In this document: positions 19,390 through 31,600 of the stretch, piece after piece
Numbering within the stretch: position 1 is the stretch's first letter
Layout: every line of letters begins with the position of its first letter
Assembly: GCA_963377175.1 (NCBI GenBank)
Contig: CAUJNA010003090.1
Location: forward strand, 357,501 to 421,500
Length of the DNA: 64,000 nt
Origin: Effrenium voratum
Lineage: Eukaryota > Sar > Dinophyceae > Suessiales > Symbiodiniaceae
Direction: 5' to 3'
Notes under the pieces: generated by a model
What the model was told of the DNA's origin: nothing
Seen by the model: the letters and a program-made list of their open reading frames with translations, nothing else
Databases searched by the model: none
Program-made: the position numbers and the translations under genes

Positions 19390-22300
19390 TTGGTGCGGAA
19401 CTTTGTTTTGCCCGGGAAGCAAACAGCGCGATGATTTGCGGTTTGACGGCTCGGCGGCTAGTTGGCTTACTCGCCAGCTCTTGCAGGCCACGTCCGAGAA
19501 AACCCGATCGGGAATTTCCGGTGCGCACGCGGCCCTTTTGGTCTTCTCACCTCTGAATCGATGTCCTCCCGCCGTTTGAACCGCGTGTCACAGAGCGCGT
19601 CAATATAATGGGGGGAAGGAGGGGGGGGAGGTCGGAAAAAAACGGACGACTGCAAATATCTTGAAGTTGCTACATGTCTTGTTGGTAAAAAACACCGATC
19701 CCCCCCCGTACCCCTCCCCCTTTCCAGAGGAATATCAGTGGAAGCGGAATCTAGCACGTTTGAGACCTTGAGCGCCTCGTGCAGCTCATGGAAGTCACGT
19801 GTCGCGTGCAGGGCGGGGCGGGGTCTAGGGTTCTGACAAACTTAAGCCATAATATGATTGCTGAAGGGGAATTCCAGACAACATCCGTCATCTGATATAC
19901 TTCACCAATCTAAATTGAGGAATCACGAGCTCGTGCAGACCTAGCGAGACTCCAGACCTACGGTTGTGGTTCTCCCGGCCAATCGTCGCGCTCGCGGGCG
20001 CCAATCCTTGCGCTCGCCGCTTGCCCGCCTGGCGCGGCTTTCGAGGTGCCCCAAGCCGGAAGAGACAAAAGGCGCAGCTTTTGGTGTCCCCGAAAAAATG
20101 AGTTGTATTCCAGGGCCGTCCGTTTTCTGTTCCATTGCCAAAAGTGACTAACTTTTCGTGGTTTAGTGGAAACTACTACTAAACCATAAAAAGCTAAAAA
20201 CAGAAGGGGATCATGATCCTCGGAAACCACTTCCACGTTCAGCCTTTCTAAACTGTTGGGTTAAGAGGAAATTGTTGCTTCACAGAATTGCCGAAAAAGG
20301 ATGCCTCAAGGGAAACCAACCAATGGATGGTTCAAACGGATGGTTACATCATCTTCGGAGGTCGGGCAGTGCGTCTTTCGATTTGACCTCCTCACGGAGA
20401 ACATGCTGTCTCACCGCTGAAACTTGAAAGATGCTTCAACCTTGACGTTCACAACAAGATTGTTGAAGAGGGGTTGAACCTTGCCCCGCCCTGCCCGCAT
20501 GGCTGAGAATGCTTGGGCAAAACAAGCAAGGCATGCTCCGAGATTAAAATCAAGCCGACCATTGGAAGGGCTTGAACTCTCGTTTTAGACCCTCGACCAT
20601 CGACAGCAATGGACCGAACCTCGAATGCTACAATAGTAGGAGCCCCATAAGGGAGCACTGGCAGCCTTCGAGGGAATGTCAAGTGAATGGGAATCCAGGG
20701 TCATATGCTAAGTGAATGAGAATCCAGGGTCATATGCCCCCGGTTGATTAAGAAAGTTGATCAAGAAAAACAGGTGTCTGCATTCAGGACCGTTTTGGGG
20801 GAGCTCATCAATCCGGGGGTAAAACGAGCTCACCATGATGTCTTGCACCTGGGGATCCAGTCCGAATGTCAGCAACTGCCCCGCCGCACTTCCATGAAGG
20901 AGAGGAGACTGCCCAAAATCTGGGCGGACAAAATCGAATCTCGCCAAGAGATTGAGTTTGCGGCCGGCTTCATCCGTGAAGCTTCCATAGGACCTGAAAC
21001 CGGCTACCAATCCCCTCAAACGGTTCCCCGGATCTCGTCACCTTAGTCTACGAGTTGGCCAACCACGTGGCTGAATTGCTCATTTCCTCATCCCTGAAAC
21101 TTGGCCCAGCTCTGGAACACATCAAGCAAAATATGTTTAGACTCTGTGTCACATTGTTTTTACCCTCCTCCACATTGCCACTCCCGCCTTTGTCTTCCGC
21201 GAATCACAGGTACATCGGCTCGAGCTGCGGCCGGTTCCGGCCGACGCGGTCTGAGTGAGTCACATCGCAGCCAGTTCCAGAGTCATGTCCCTTGCCGTCT
21301 CCGTGGGCTTTGCTTTCCGCCACCGAAGAACGCATGCCAGGGCCAGCACCTGACAAGCTGCCAAGACATGCGCTGCTTTTTAATCTGGGTTGATCCCAAC
21401 AAAAACAGGACACCCATTGTTGGGGCAGCTCAAAAGGGAAGCATCCCAAAAATGGGGCGAGGCGAACGGCGTCCGAAAAACAACAAGGACACATCGGGCA
21501 GCGACTTGGCAGCGACTTGGCAGCCAGGTCACAAGGCCAAAGAGGAGGATGCCCAACATCCAGAGGGGTGGACCTGGAAAGGGTCAATCATCCAACTGTC
21601 ATTGGCTTTTATGTTGTTGTTTAACAAGACCCTTCAAAGGAGAACTTCAATTTCAAAACACAAACTCGCTAAGACCCAGTTGTCTATACGATCCTTTTCA
21701 AGATTCAATGCTGCTAGTGAGAATCCACCAAACAAGAAAGGCAACAAGGGTGCCACTACACAACTGGACACATATTGGTTGAAGCAAACGGCATTGGCTG
21801 GCTGAACCCCTTGGTCTCGTTCCCGTCAAGGGGTCTCTTGGGGTAATAGCAGGGGCGGTGGGGACCGGAAACAGTCTGGGCAACCATATTGCAAATGGCC
21901 AAACACTCTCTTCGCACCAGTTGGCATGGATGCATACCTATGACTGGGATAAACCATCCACCAACTGAAGCGGATGGTTTTCTCCATCCAACCTTGTTGC
22001 TTGCAAGTCTCAAGCGAACAACCCATCATGTTCCCTTGTAAAAGTCGAATCGGAAGCCTCCCGTTGTTGGGGGGTCCGCTACGCCCTCCCTTCCATGGGG
22101 GGTTCCCCAAGAGGAAATGGAACAAAAAACACAGAATGGGGCGTTCCCAAACGTTCCTTGTTTTGTTCCCCTTGTTCCTGATCGTTCAACCAACATGCTT
22201 TAAGCGCTCCCTTTCAGACCACCCTTTCTGCTTGAGATTCCAGGTTCTCAAAGCTTTTTGCGGGGCGTCCAATCACACCACCCTGCAAGCACACGCCCTT

Positions 22301-22553
22301 GTGGAAGACTAGAAACAAGTCTCACGTGGGGGGTGTTTCGGCGGGCCCATCCCAGAACTCCAGTGGCCTTGGCCGCCCCAGAAACAAAAACCATCAAAAA
22401 CCAAGCAACACCGTTTGAAGTCTAGAAGCATCTTGGCCCAAATCTGGGGCACGCAAGAACAAGACATCTGATCCATATGTCACCCTCCAAAAAAAAAAAT
22501 GCTTGGTGCTGTTTGCAGCTAGGAGTGGATCACTAAACAAACCTCCAGTTGTT
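19390..22553. other. region between peptidase and exchanger, no gene supported
   Basis: Long open frames occur on both strands (for example 20708-21019 minus and 20744-21046 plus, overlapping antisense), but none shows a recognisable motif. It should hold the 3' UTR of the peptidase and the missing upstream exons of the exchanger. It also contains a 29-base direct repeat at 20681-20738. Confidence 0.4.
20681..20738 (+). repeat. 29-base direct repeat, two adjacent copies
   Basis: AAGTGAATG(G/A)GAATCCAGG followed by GTCATATGC is present twice with no spacer and one substitution. Confidence 0.9.
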
Positions 22554-22657
22554 CTAAACCAAAGACGTAACGCCTCGTCTTCCGCTTTGCGGGCCTTGGC
22601 GTTGGGCCTTGGCCACGCCCCAGAGCTCGCACTTCTGCTTGGGGTTCATCCAGGTGC
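22554..22657 (-). CDS. M13 last exon with C-terminal Cys-x-x-Trp and stop
   Basis: Acceptor GGGTAG is followed by GC ACC, completing Gly-Thr, then WMNPKQKCELW. Most M13 proteins stop at this Trp; here 21 more basic residues (GVAKAQRQGPQSGRRG and a short tail) precede a TAG at 22554-22556. The donor of the previous exon also starts GC. Confidence 0.9.
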
Positions 22658-25600
22658 CTACCCACCGCAGAACATGCCTGGAGTGCCCACCCAACCGCCC
22701 AAGGGAAAACCGGTGCAGGTATGCTTTACTACCAGTATGTGAGGGGCAGTGGTTTGGGGGTTATGGAAAACTGCAACTTAGTTGTCCATCTGCGAAATTG
22801 AATGAGTCCCCTGATTTTTGTGCGATACTTTAACCAAACCTCACCTGGGCGGTTCGAGTGCTACGTGGTTGACCATGGTGAAGCAAGGGCTTACACGGGG
22901 AGACGAATGATTGCTAGGAGTAGCTGGGACTTGCAAAGGCTTACGAAGGAGTGCAAAGCTTTGCAGGTGGAGTCTAGGGCCTGCAAGGTCGGCACGAGCT
23001 TGCTAAGGATGTCCAGCCTTTGTAGAGAAAAACCACCAAGCACCAAACGGCGCTCGAAAGAAGCTGACCTTCGGTTCTGAATTATATGCAGGTCAAGGTA
23101 AACCTCACCCAGAACCCAAGAAGCTTGCACCATTGACACAAGTTGCCAACCAGGTCGAAACTCCACCAAATCTGGCCCCGGTCTCTGATCTCCGAATAAA
23201 ACTAGCACAAAAGTCACCAAAAAAGATGTGGCAAGTTTTTCTTGAATGCACAAACAAGTCCCCTCGTTTTGTAAGTCCCCTCTGTTTTTTTGGAGAAAAA
23301 CACTAGTTCTCACTTTGAGTGGGCACTCATACCGCTTGCCCGGTCGGTCCCTTCGTCCGTGGTCGGTCCCTTCGTCCGCCTGCGCGGCACTGGAACACCT
23401 CCGAGAAGAGCCTGGAGTTCCGCAGCGGGCCCAGGGCGCGGACCTCGCTCCTCGAGTCAAGAGCTGGTGAAGGACACTTGCCACGGCGTGGGTCAAAAAT
23501 AGCCTCATCCGAAACGGAACCCTGGCAAATGGAAGCAATGACTACCTGTGGTTTGCTGGTGGCTTAATTGCGAACCATACCCACTGTTGGTGGTGCAGCC
23601 CGTTGAGGTGCGGCCGCTAGCGATGAAGCTGCCACCCTTTTGGTGAAGGTTGCTTGCCACTAACAAGGATTGAGTTGTCGTCCAGGGAAGCCCTTTTGCT
23701 GTCTTGCTGAGACCCAACTGGCCCATTTATTTTCCTAGTCGAGGCGGGTTTGCAGGCCTTTTGTTGAGGATGATGAAGGAGACCCTAAACTGCAAGGTTT
23801 TCAGGGTTTCTTGGAGGCAGTACATCCCCTTTGTGGCGCACAACCTCCACATCTCCAAACAACCTGCACGAACAATGCCCTTGAAAAAAAAGGGGCCCAG
23901 CGCACAGGCACCTGGGCTCATGTACATTTAAGGGTTCATGCAATTAGCAAGTGGGGGCTTTCAACAACCATCCAATTTGTGAAAAGCATCCGTGTGGGGG
24001 TGGGAACAGAAAAAAACATGCCAAATAAAGATCCAGGTCAAAACAACTTCAAAGAACGGGTACGCACCTATTTTTTTGGGAAACGAGCGTCTTTTGGGAC
24101 CTTCTGCACCAAGGTATGAAACAGCGAGATTCCGGCCCACCAATTCGGCCGCACAACAGGCACAAGTCCCCTCACAAGGGCGTAATTTCGCGCAAACGGG
24201 CGCAATTTCAAGAAGCGTACTTTTTAGCTGCCCCTATTGCTTTCCGTATTGATGAAAGCGACCATTTTGTAGCAATCGGCATGGTTTTCACGAAAACGCC
24301 CGGATTTATTTCCGAGCAGAAAAAAACGTGCAGTTGGAAGATCCAGGGAAGTGAAGCCAAAGGGCAAAACCTTTTGGTGTCCCACGTGCGGCAATTTTCG
24401 CTGGGGGGCCATGGGTTTGGATCACGGGTGGTTTGGTTGTAGAACAGAGCTCCTCTTTGCCCAGCAGCAAATGGCCAAACAAATAACCAACAATGACTCA
24501 CAATGACTCCTTCCTACAAACTAAAACAGGCAAGTCCCTGCAAGCGAGAAAACAGGAGACCATCTCATGTTTGCAAAACTTGCAAACAGGGAGAGTGCAA
24601 TAACCCTCCCGCCGGATTTTGTACCGGCCAAGGATTGGCGGTCAAACCTGTGATTCGCTTTGCCAAGGCCGCAGAACTTCCATGACATGTCGGTGGGCCA
24701 AAAACAAAACTGAAGGCCACGCGCCTGCCAGCATTTTGGAGCTCAATCGCAGCAAAGTTGCTCTGGGTGGAACCACATGAGTTTGAAGGGCGGTCCAGGT
24801 GCTTGGCAGTGTGGGCGAAGTGCATGCGTGAGCGTGAACGGGGCTGCGTATCAAAAACCAACATGTGGGCTGGTAACAATCGCACAACATAGCCGAAACA
24901 TTTCCTTTGGTTTTCTCACCAACCCACGAATGGGACCCAAGCCTGCGGCAAGACCGTTGTGTTAGCTATTGGTTGACAAACGCTACCTTTCTGTGAACAG
25001 CAAATGACCAAAAATGACACAACTGGGTGTCTTCTTTGAGGGTACCCTTTGTTGGTTGTTTTAAAGGGAAGCCAAAAGGACAACCACCATTTTCGGCCGG
25101 GGGGGGGGGGGCTCCCCAAAAAAAGGACACACCCACAAGTCAACAACGACTCCTTGCCAAAAGGGCCAAACAGGAAGTCCCAAAGAGCGAGACGCTGCCG
25201 AGACTCAGGGCGTGGGGCTCCCAACTCTTCATGTGCCGCTCCAGCTGAGACCTTCTCTCATAGCCTGAAGCGAGAGGAAGGGAAGGGAAGGAAGGCAGTT
25301 GCCCCATGTTGCCCCTTAGGGGCCCAGAAAGAGTTTTTGGAACCTTTACTAGACATGGACCAAACAAGGGAAAACCAAAAGCTCAAAAGGTCGATTTGTT
25401 TTGGGCAAGAAAGATCCACCATCGTTTGGCCCTTCGTCAAAAACAGTGAGAACGACCATTTTCCATCAAGGTCTCGTAGGAACTGGTGTTCGGTTCCAGG
25501 GAAGGAAGAAACCATCAACACACCATCAGGGCTCCGTAGCTTCCCGACTTGATGGGCGTTAACCTCGATTGGTGGACCAGGTCGGTTGGTTGGTTGGCAT

Positions 25601-28600
25601 GTGCAGCTATAACCTGCCAAGGATGGCTCTTGCATAAGTCCACATATGGCTGATTTGCTCAGGCCTTTGCCAATCAGGTCCCACAGGCGACATGCAAGAC
25701 ACGTGAGACGACTGAAGTGCGCCGATTCCTATTTAATTTAGGGTCCCCAAATCTGCCACCCACCCGTTTCGGCATAGACCCCTTATCCCAGAAAGCCCCC
25801 GCAGAACCGCCCCGCTGAACCGGCGGTTCCCCGGGTGGCCGCAGCGCCGCGCCGCGAAGCGCAGGAAGAAGAGCTGCTCCCCGCCGAGGCCCTCGAGGCC
25901 ATGGAGCTGCGGCTCGGGGCCGTGGAGCTGCGACCAGCGGCGGTAGGCCAAGAAGGCCAGGTTCAGGCCGCCTCTCCGCGATGGATTCTGGAGGCGTAGT
26001 AGAAAACCCATCAAAAAAAAGGGGTGGGGCATTAAAGGGAAGGTAAAAAAAGGGGGTTCGAACATTGAAAAAGACACACCCCTTGTGGTTTCATGGGTTT
26101 TCATGGGTTCTCTTGGGGTTTGGCGGCTTTGGGGGTTTGGGTGTGTGTCTGAGATCCCTGCTTGCGCAGAAGGCAAGGTCAGGGGCATGTTCAGGTGATT
26201 GGTTTCGAGGCATGAAGGTTGTTGCACGAGGTTGCTTGGCAGGCAAAGCTTCCCGAAGAAAGTCGTACAACGACCTCGCCATGATGTAGGTCCTTGGGAA
26301 TCCCTCGCAGGCAAGCCCCTGCCGGGCCATTGTCATTTTGGCTTTTCTTGGTGGTTCCCTTGGCTGTCGGGACATGAAACTGGCTGCCTTTCAGATAATC
26401 CCAGAGCGCACAAATGCGCACAAGGCCACCTGCATCGGCGATGTTCTCGCCCAAGCACTTGCCCCCGTCGTCGAAGACTGGGCCAGAAGAATCCCGCTCC
26501 CCGGAGGGGAGATCCCCATACCTGGACATGGCTTCGTCTCAAATTTCAAGTCAGCATCCGTTTGCCAAGTTTCCATTGGACAAACACAAACACAAACACA
26601 TCACAGGAACACATCACAGGAACACATCACAGGAACACATCACAGGAACACACATCACACAAGTTTGCCCAAGAAGGGGCAACAATTGTTGATTCTTGGC
26701 GCAATTCCCTAGGGTTCACTTGAGGAGCGGGTGAACGAAAGCTAGCAGTTGTTGCATGAGATGGGTCGGTGACAGAGTGGATTCATAGGTAGCTTGTGTA
26801 CAACGAGAGGCCCGGCAAGATTCGTAGGATGCGACACGCAAACGCACATGGTGGCGTGGCAAACCTTTAAAAATGAAAGCAACGAGAGGCGTCAGAAGCT
26901 GTCTTAAAGCACATCTGGGTTCTGCATGCAGCGTGTGCAAAGATTCTTGCGGTGGTTTACCGAGAAGACTGAGGTCTCAAATGAACAAGCTGAATCGGTG
27001 GAACATGTAAAAGTTCGTAGCACCAAGTCCAAAACGGGCAAACCGAGACTGCTGAACACTGAGCCACTGCCCGGGGGGGGGGGATGGACCAGGGAGGAAT
27101 CGAGCCTGAGACCCGGGGGGGGGGGGTCTAAATAATTGATGTTTTTCAATCTTTTCGGCTCAAATAATTGAAAAAATCAATCTTTCGGCATTTGAGCCCC
27201 TTACCTTGCTTACGCAAGGAGAAACTTCAGCTAGCTAAAGCTAGCTTTCGTGATCAACTTCAACCTCCCAATCTTGGGCAAGTAACCTTCTCTGGATAAT
27301 CTTTGTCCAGAAGGGGCCTAGAAGGGATCTATGAACGTTGTGTGATCGTGGCATGCCAATGCCAAACTGCACAGGTGCTCCAGTTTTGCGTGGGTTCTAT
27401 TGAAGCAAACAACCGCAAAAGTGAAAAATAAACGCTAGTCACAGCCACACATACCCTTGCGCAAAACAACAAGTAGGAACCTCACTGCACCCGAGGGCAG
27501 GGCAAGGTGATGCCTAAACATATTCGACATAGACCCACATTTAGTTTTGCCATCCCAACAGGGGCAAACCTCCCCTGCGAAATGTTGACCTCTGGCAGGT
27601 TCAAAAAACATGAGAGAACCTGTTGACTTGTTGCAAAACCGGACGGAAACGTCAAGTCAGCTAATGACAGGGGTCGCTGGATTCCCCAAATCAAAAGTTG
27701 ATCAATGTTGTAGTTTCCATTGAAACAATCGATCCACTTTTAAAAAAAGTTCCAAAAAGTCAAAAAATAGCTCGGAAACCGTGGCTGATAAGGAAACATC
27801 GTCGTCTTTTGGAGGCAACCCAGAAAGGGATAAATGGCACAGGGTTCCCTGACTCTGAGAATGCTGAAAACCATCGTAAGGAGTCGCGAAAAGGATTGGT
27901 TGCAAGTGGCACTGGGATGGAGGAGAACTCCTCCTTGAAGCAGGCCTCTTGCTGTTGGAACTTCTCCTCGCAGGACTTGCTCCACCAGTTCCTGGGGTCC
28001 AGGCCAGTCCGGGAGGCCGGGAGGCCGGCAATGGGTCTCTCCGTTTTTTGGTTTCACTGTAAACCCAACGGACCACAAAGGGGTACCAACTCGAAAAAAG
28101 ACACCTCCATGTCCTAGAAACCAATCTCCAAAAATGGCACAACTTTTGTAGCGAAAGCACCACAGAAGGGGGAACCATCCTTCACAGAAAGTCCTCGCTG
28201 TGGATGATACTCCGAGGTGTACCGAAGGGAGGAGGGTTCGGAGCTTATTTCGGCAGGGAACCCAAAAACCATTGACTTTTTGCTGTGCTTCAGGTTGAAA
28301 CAGGTTTTGTTATAAACCCTATGACACCAAATTTTAGAACCACCTACAACTTGCTTCCCTACTCACTCAACTTAACTCAGTTGCCCCTTCTTTCGTTGGC
28401 CCGTATTGCACATTCCCAAGACATTGTGCAGCAAAAACAGGCGAAACACACGACAAACGCCCACTAACCAAGGGTCAAAAAGAAAACCCACCAAACATAA
28501 ATGGCATAAACACCATCTAAACAAAGGAAGCAAAGAACAAACACTTCCAATGACAATGAAGCAACAAATACGGACACATCCAACAAGAAAGAAGCGACCG

Positions 28601-31600
28601 TCCTCCAAAAAATTGAGAGCTTGCCATCCAGAGTCCCCAGGCCATGTGAAGGGTTTAAGAGGTGATGCTGCGGATGGGCAAACTCCAAGCCCTTGGTAAA
28701 GTGGTCTATGCCAATGGGGCTTCGTCCACCCCATCCCTCCAAACCTTCTGACCCATAGCGCCGCCCTGTTCAAGGAGGGATGTCCAACACAACGCGCCGT
28801 TTTGCGCTAGCGTCTCCAGGTCGCCCCACTCGTTCCGAAGCGCCCCGTGGTTGTCGAAGGCATGGGTGAGCTCGTGGGCGACAATGGCACCGAAGGTGGC
28901 AAAAATGAAGGACATCCTGACATGAGTCATAATCAAAACCGATCGGTACTAAAATGGTCGATCCCCAAGAACTAACAAGGCGACCTCCCGCAGCCATTTG
29001 TGGTTGGGATGAGCCGTTACTAACCTTCATCTACCCGCGTTTTGAGAGTGGCTCACATGAAATCCGACTTACTGCATGGGGATTTACATGGGGTCCGCTA
29101 GCAGCTTTTCAGGTGGTTCTGCACTCAAATCCCCATTGCCAAATCCGCAAGGCATGCGTGTGTCTTGGCTCAAGGGTACGCGTTCTTGGGGCTAGCGTAA
29201 AAAAATAAAGCAAAGGTAACCCCGATTGTGTTGGGGTCCCTGTGTTACAAACAAACCCACATCTTGGGCACGTCCTGCAACCTATAGGTATGGGTGTGTG
29301 TGTGTGTGTGTTGGCATAGGTATTGGTATTATGGGTATACCTCAAATCCACCCTGGAGTTCTGGAAGAAGCCATATTAACCGTCTAGAGCAGAATGTGCC
29401 GCACAAAGGGTCGAGCGTGGTGTGTTTCCGAAGGCCATCACTGATGCAACATAGTGATAGCATAGGCACTCAGGGAGTGAGTTCCTGAGTCATTAAATGT
29501 TTGCCCGGTCAACAGGAACCTGGATATGAGGACAACCTGGGTTCCGATGCAAGTGACTGAGTGAATCACAAATGTGGGATTAAGTCAAAACTGGGATTGA
29601 CGGGGCCGGAACCCGAGCTGACCAGTTCGAAAGTAACATTGTCCGATGGTCAAATTAGCTACAATCAATACTCTGGGATTGCCCGACGGCGCAATCAGGC
29701 CCCGATCGGGGCCCGACCGCAGTATGGGAAGCAAACCACCGATCCAAGCCACCAATCATAGCGCACCGCTGGTTTTGCTTAGGATGCCGCCTTGCCTGTG
29801 TAAAGGCTCTCGCAGAACCTTGTGGAACTCTCGTGGAACTTTGCTTCGACCCTTGTGGAACCCTTGTAGAACCCTGTGGAACCCTGTTGAACCTTACCTC
29901 AGGGCCGCCCGGGCCACTCCGCAGCTCTCGCAGAACCTCGTGGAACTGTGGTGGAACCCTCGTGGAACCCTCGTGGAACCTTACCTCAGGGCGCCGCGGA
30001 CCACCCCGGAGCCTATCTGGGCTGAGACCCCAAAGCCGTCAGCTGTGGGGGAAAAATAGTTTCAGGAGAACAAAGACTTTCAATGGTTTGGGGCTGCCCC
30101 TACACCTCCACCTTGCCGAGTTTCAATTGTGGCCCACTTTCGGACTCTTGGTTTGGCAGAGTTGGTCTATGGACACTGGCATAGGATAGAAGATGATATA
30201 AGTTTGTCCCCTGGTAAAAGGAACCCAAGGGAAACCAAACCACTTCTATTTGCCTTACCCCGGACAAGCCGAGGACAAGCCCAGAATATGAATAAGCCTT
30301 ATTGAGATTGATAAAAGGAAAATAAGTGATAACCCCCCTCCCCATAGCCCCGAAAGAAGGTCCGTGGAATGCGGCGAGTCGATGGCCGAGAATCGGAGCG
30401 TTGGGATCATAGAAGGGCGGCAGCATGTAGCCAGCCATGAAGATCATGTCGTTGGACGCAGGGTTGTACTCTGCGTTGATCCTACTCTGTCTCTGACCAT
30501 GACTAAGCATAGGGCTTGGTTAGGCCTATGTGTTTTTGTTTAGGGTTCCCTCCAAGATGATGTCGTTTTGTTTCCCATTTAAAACCACCCCCCTCCAAAA
30601 AGCACACGCTCAAATGATCGAGGAAGGCCTTGCCGGCTGAGCCCCTCCTGTCCGGAGTGGTCCGCCAGAAGTTGGCCCAATCTCGGGGGGAGCCGATGCT
30701 GCCGGCGATCTGTCGGAACTTGCCCAGCGCCTCTGCCGGTTTCGGCCCCCTTTTGGCGAGCATGTCAAGTCTCTGAAACCGCAAGAAACCAACAAGCTTA
30801 GGGGGGCAGTATTTTGAGAAACACACAGGAAAAGAGAATGCGGCTTTTGCTTCACTTCCGATTTAGTGGATTGGCCAAAACAAGTCTGATATTTTAGTTT
30901 GCGACTGAAATGGTCTTCCCCAAAAAACATAAAGTGCAGGAACTCTGGGAGTGAGTTGGCGGATCCAGTCCTGGATGTTGATCGAACCTGTTTATTTGGT
31001 CTCTCAAAAATGGGAAACGTTGGTGGGGCCCGATTGTCATGTGCCAAGAAACACAACTTGCAGGGTTGCTCCGACGAGCTTGGCACATGGAATTAGAAAG
31101 ACACAGCCCTTTGAGGGTGTGATTTCGACAAAATGTGTTTATTTTTCTTCAAGTCACATGGCCAACCAAAGATATGTGAAACATGTGAAATGCCTCTTTG
31201 ACATAAGCAAGTCTGAAAAGCGGCCTGGATGCGGATGGTGTGGTTCGCCCACGAATACTCCAAAAAGATGTTTCTAAAATAGGACCAACCGCAGAACACA
31301 ACAGAAGCCACCAAAACCCTTCGGGAACCCGGAACGCTGAACCCGCAACCCGTAACAGTCAGAGCAGGTAGAATGCACCGAAAACGCTTCACCGGTTTCC
31401 CGTTTTCGCAACCTGTGCCCTGATGTCATTCCCTTTACCAGTAAATATTGACTGTCGCTCATGTGAAATGACTCTTTGGCTGTGTCAAAATATCCGACCC
31501 CCTGATGGTTTATTCTTCGGTCTCCCTTTATGGATGCGATCCGGCTGCAGTGAGTTGCCGGATCCAGGCATATCCCATCTCGCGCTTGAAGCCGAGGGAA

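Noticed and set aside
21204..21349. Minus-strand frame first considered as the last exon of the M13 gene
   Set aside because: The segment at 22554-22657 encodes the true family ending MNPKQKCELW, joins in phase, and comes earlier in the gene.
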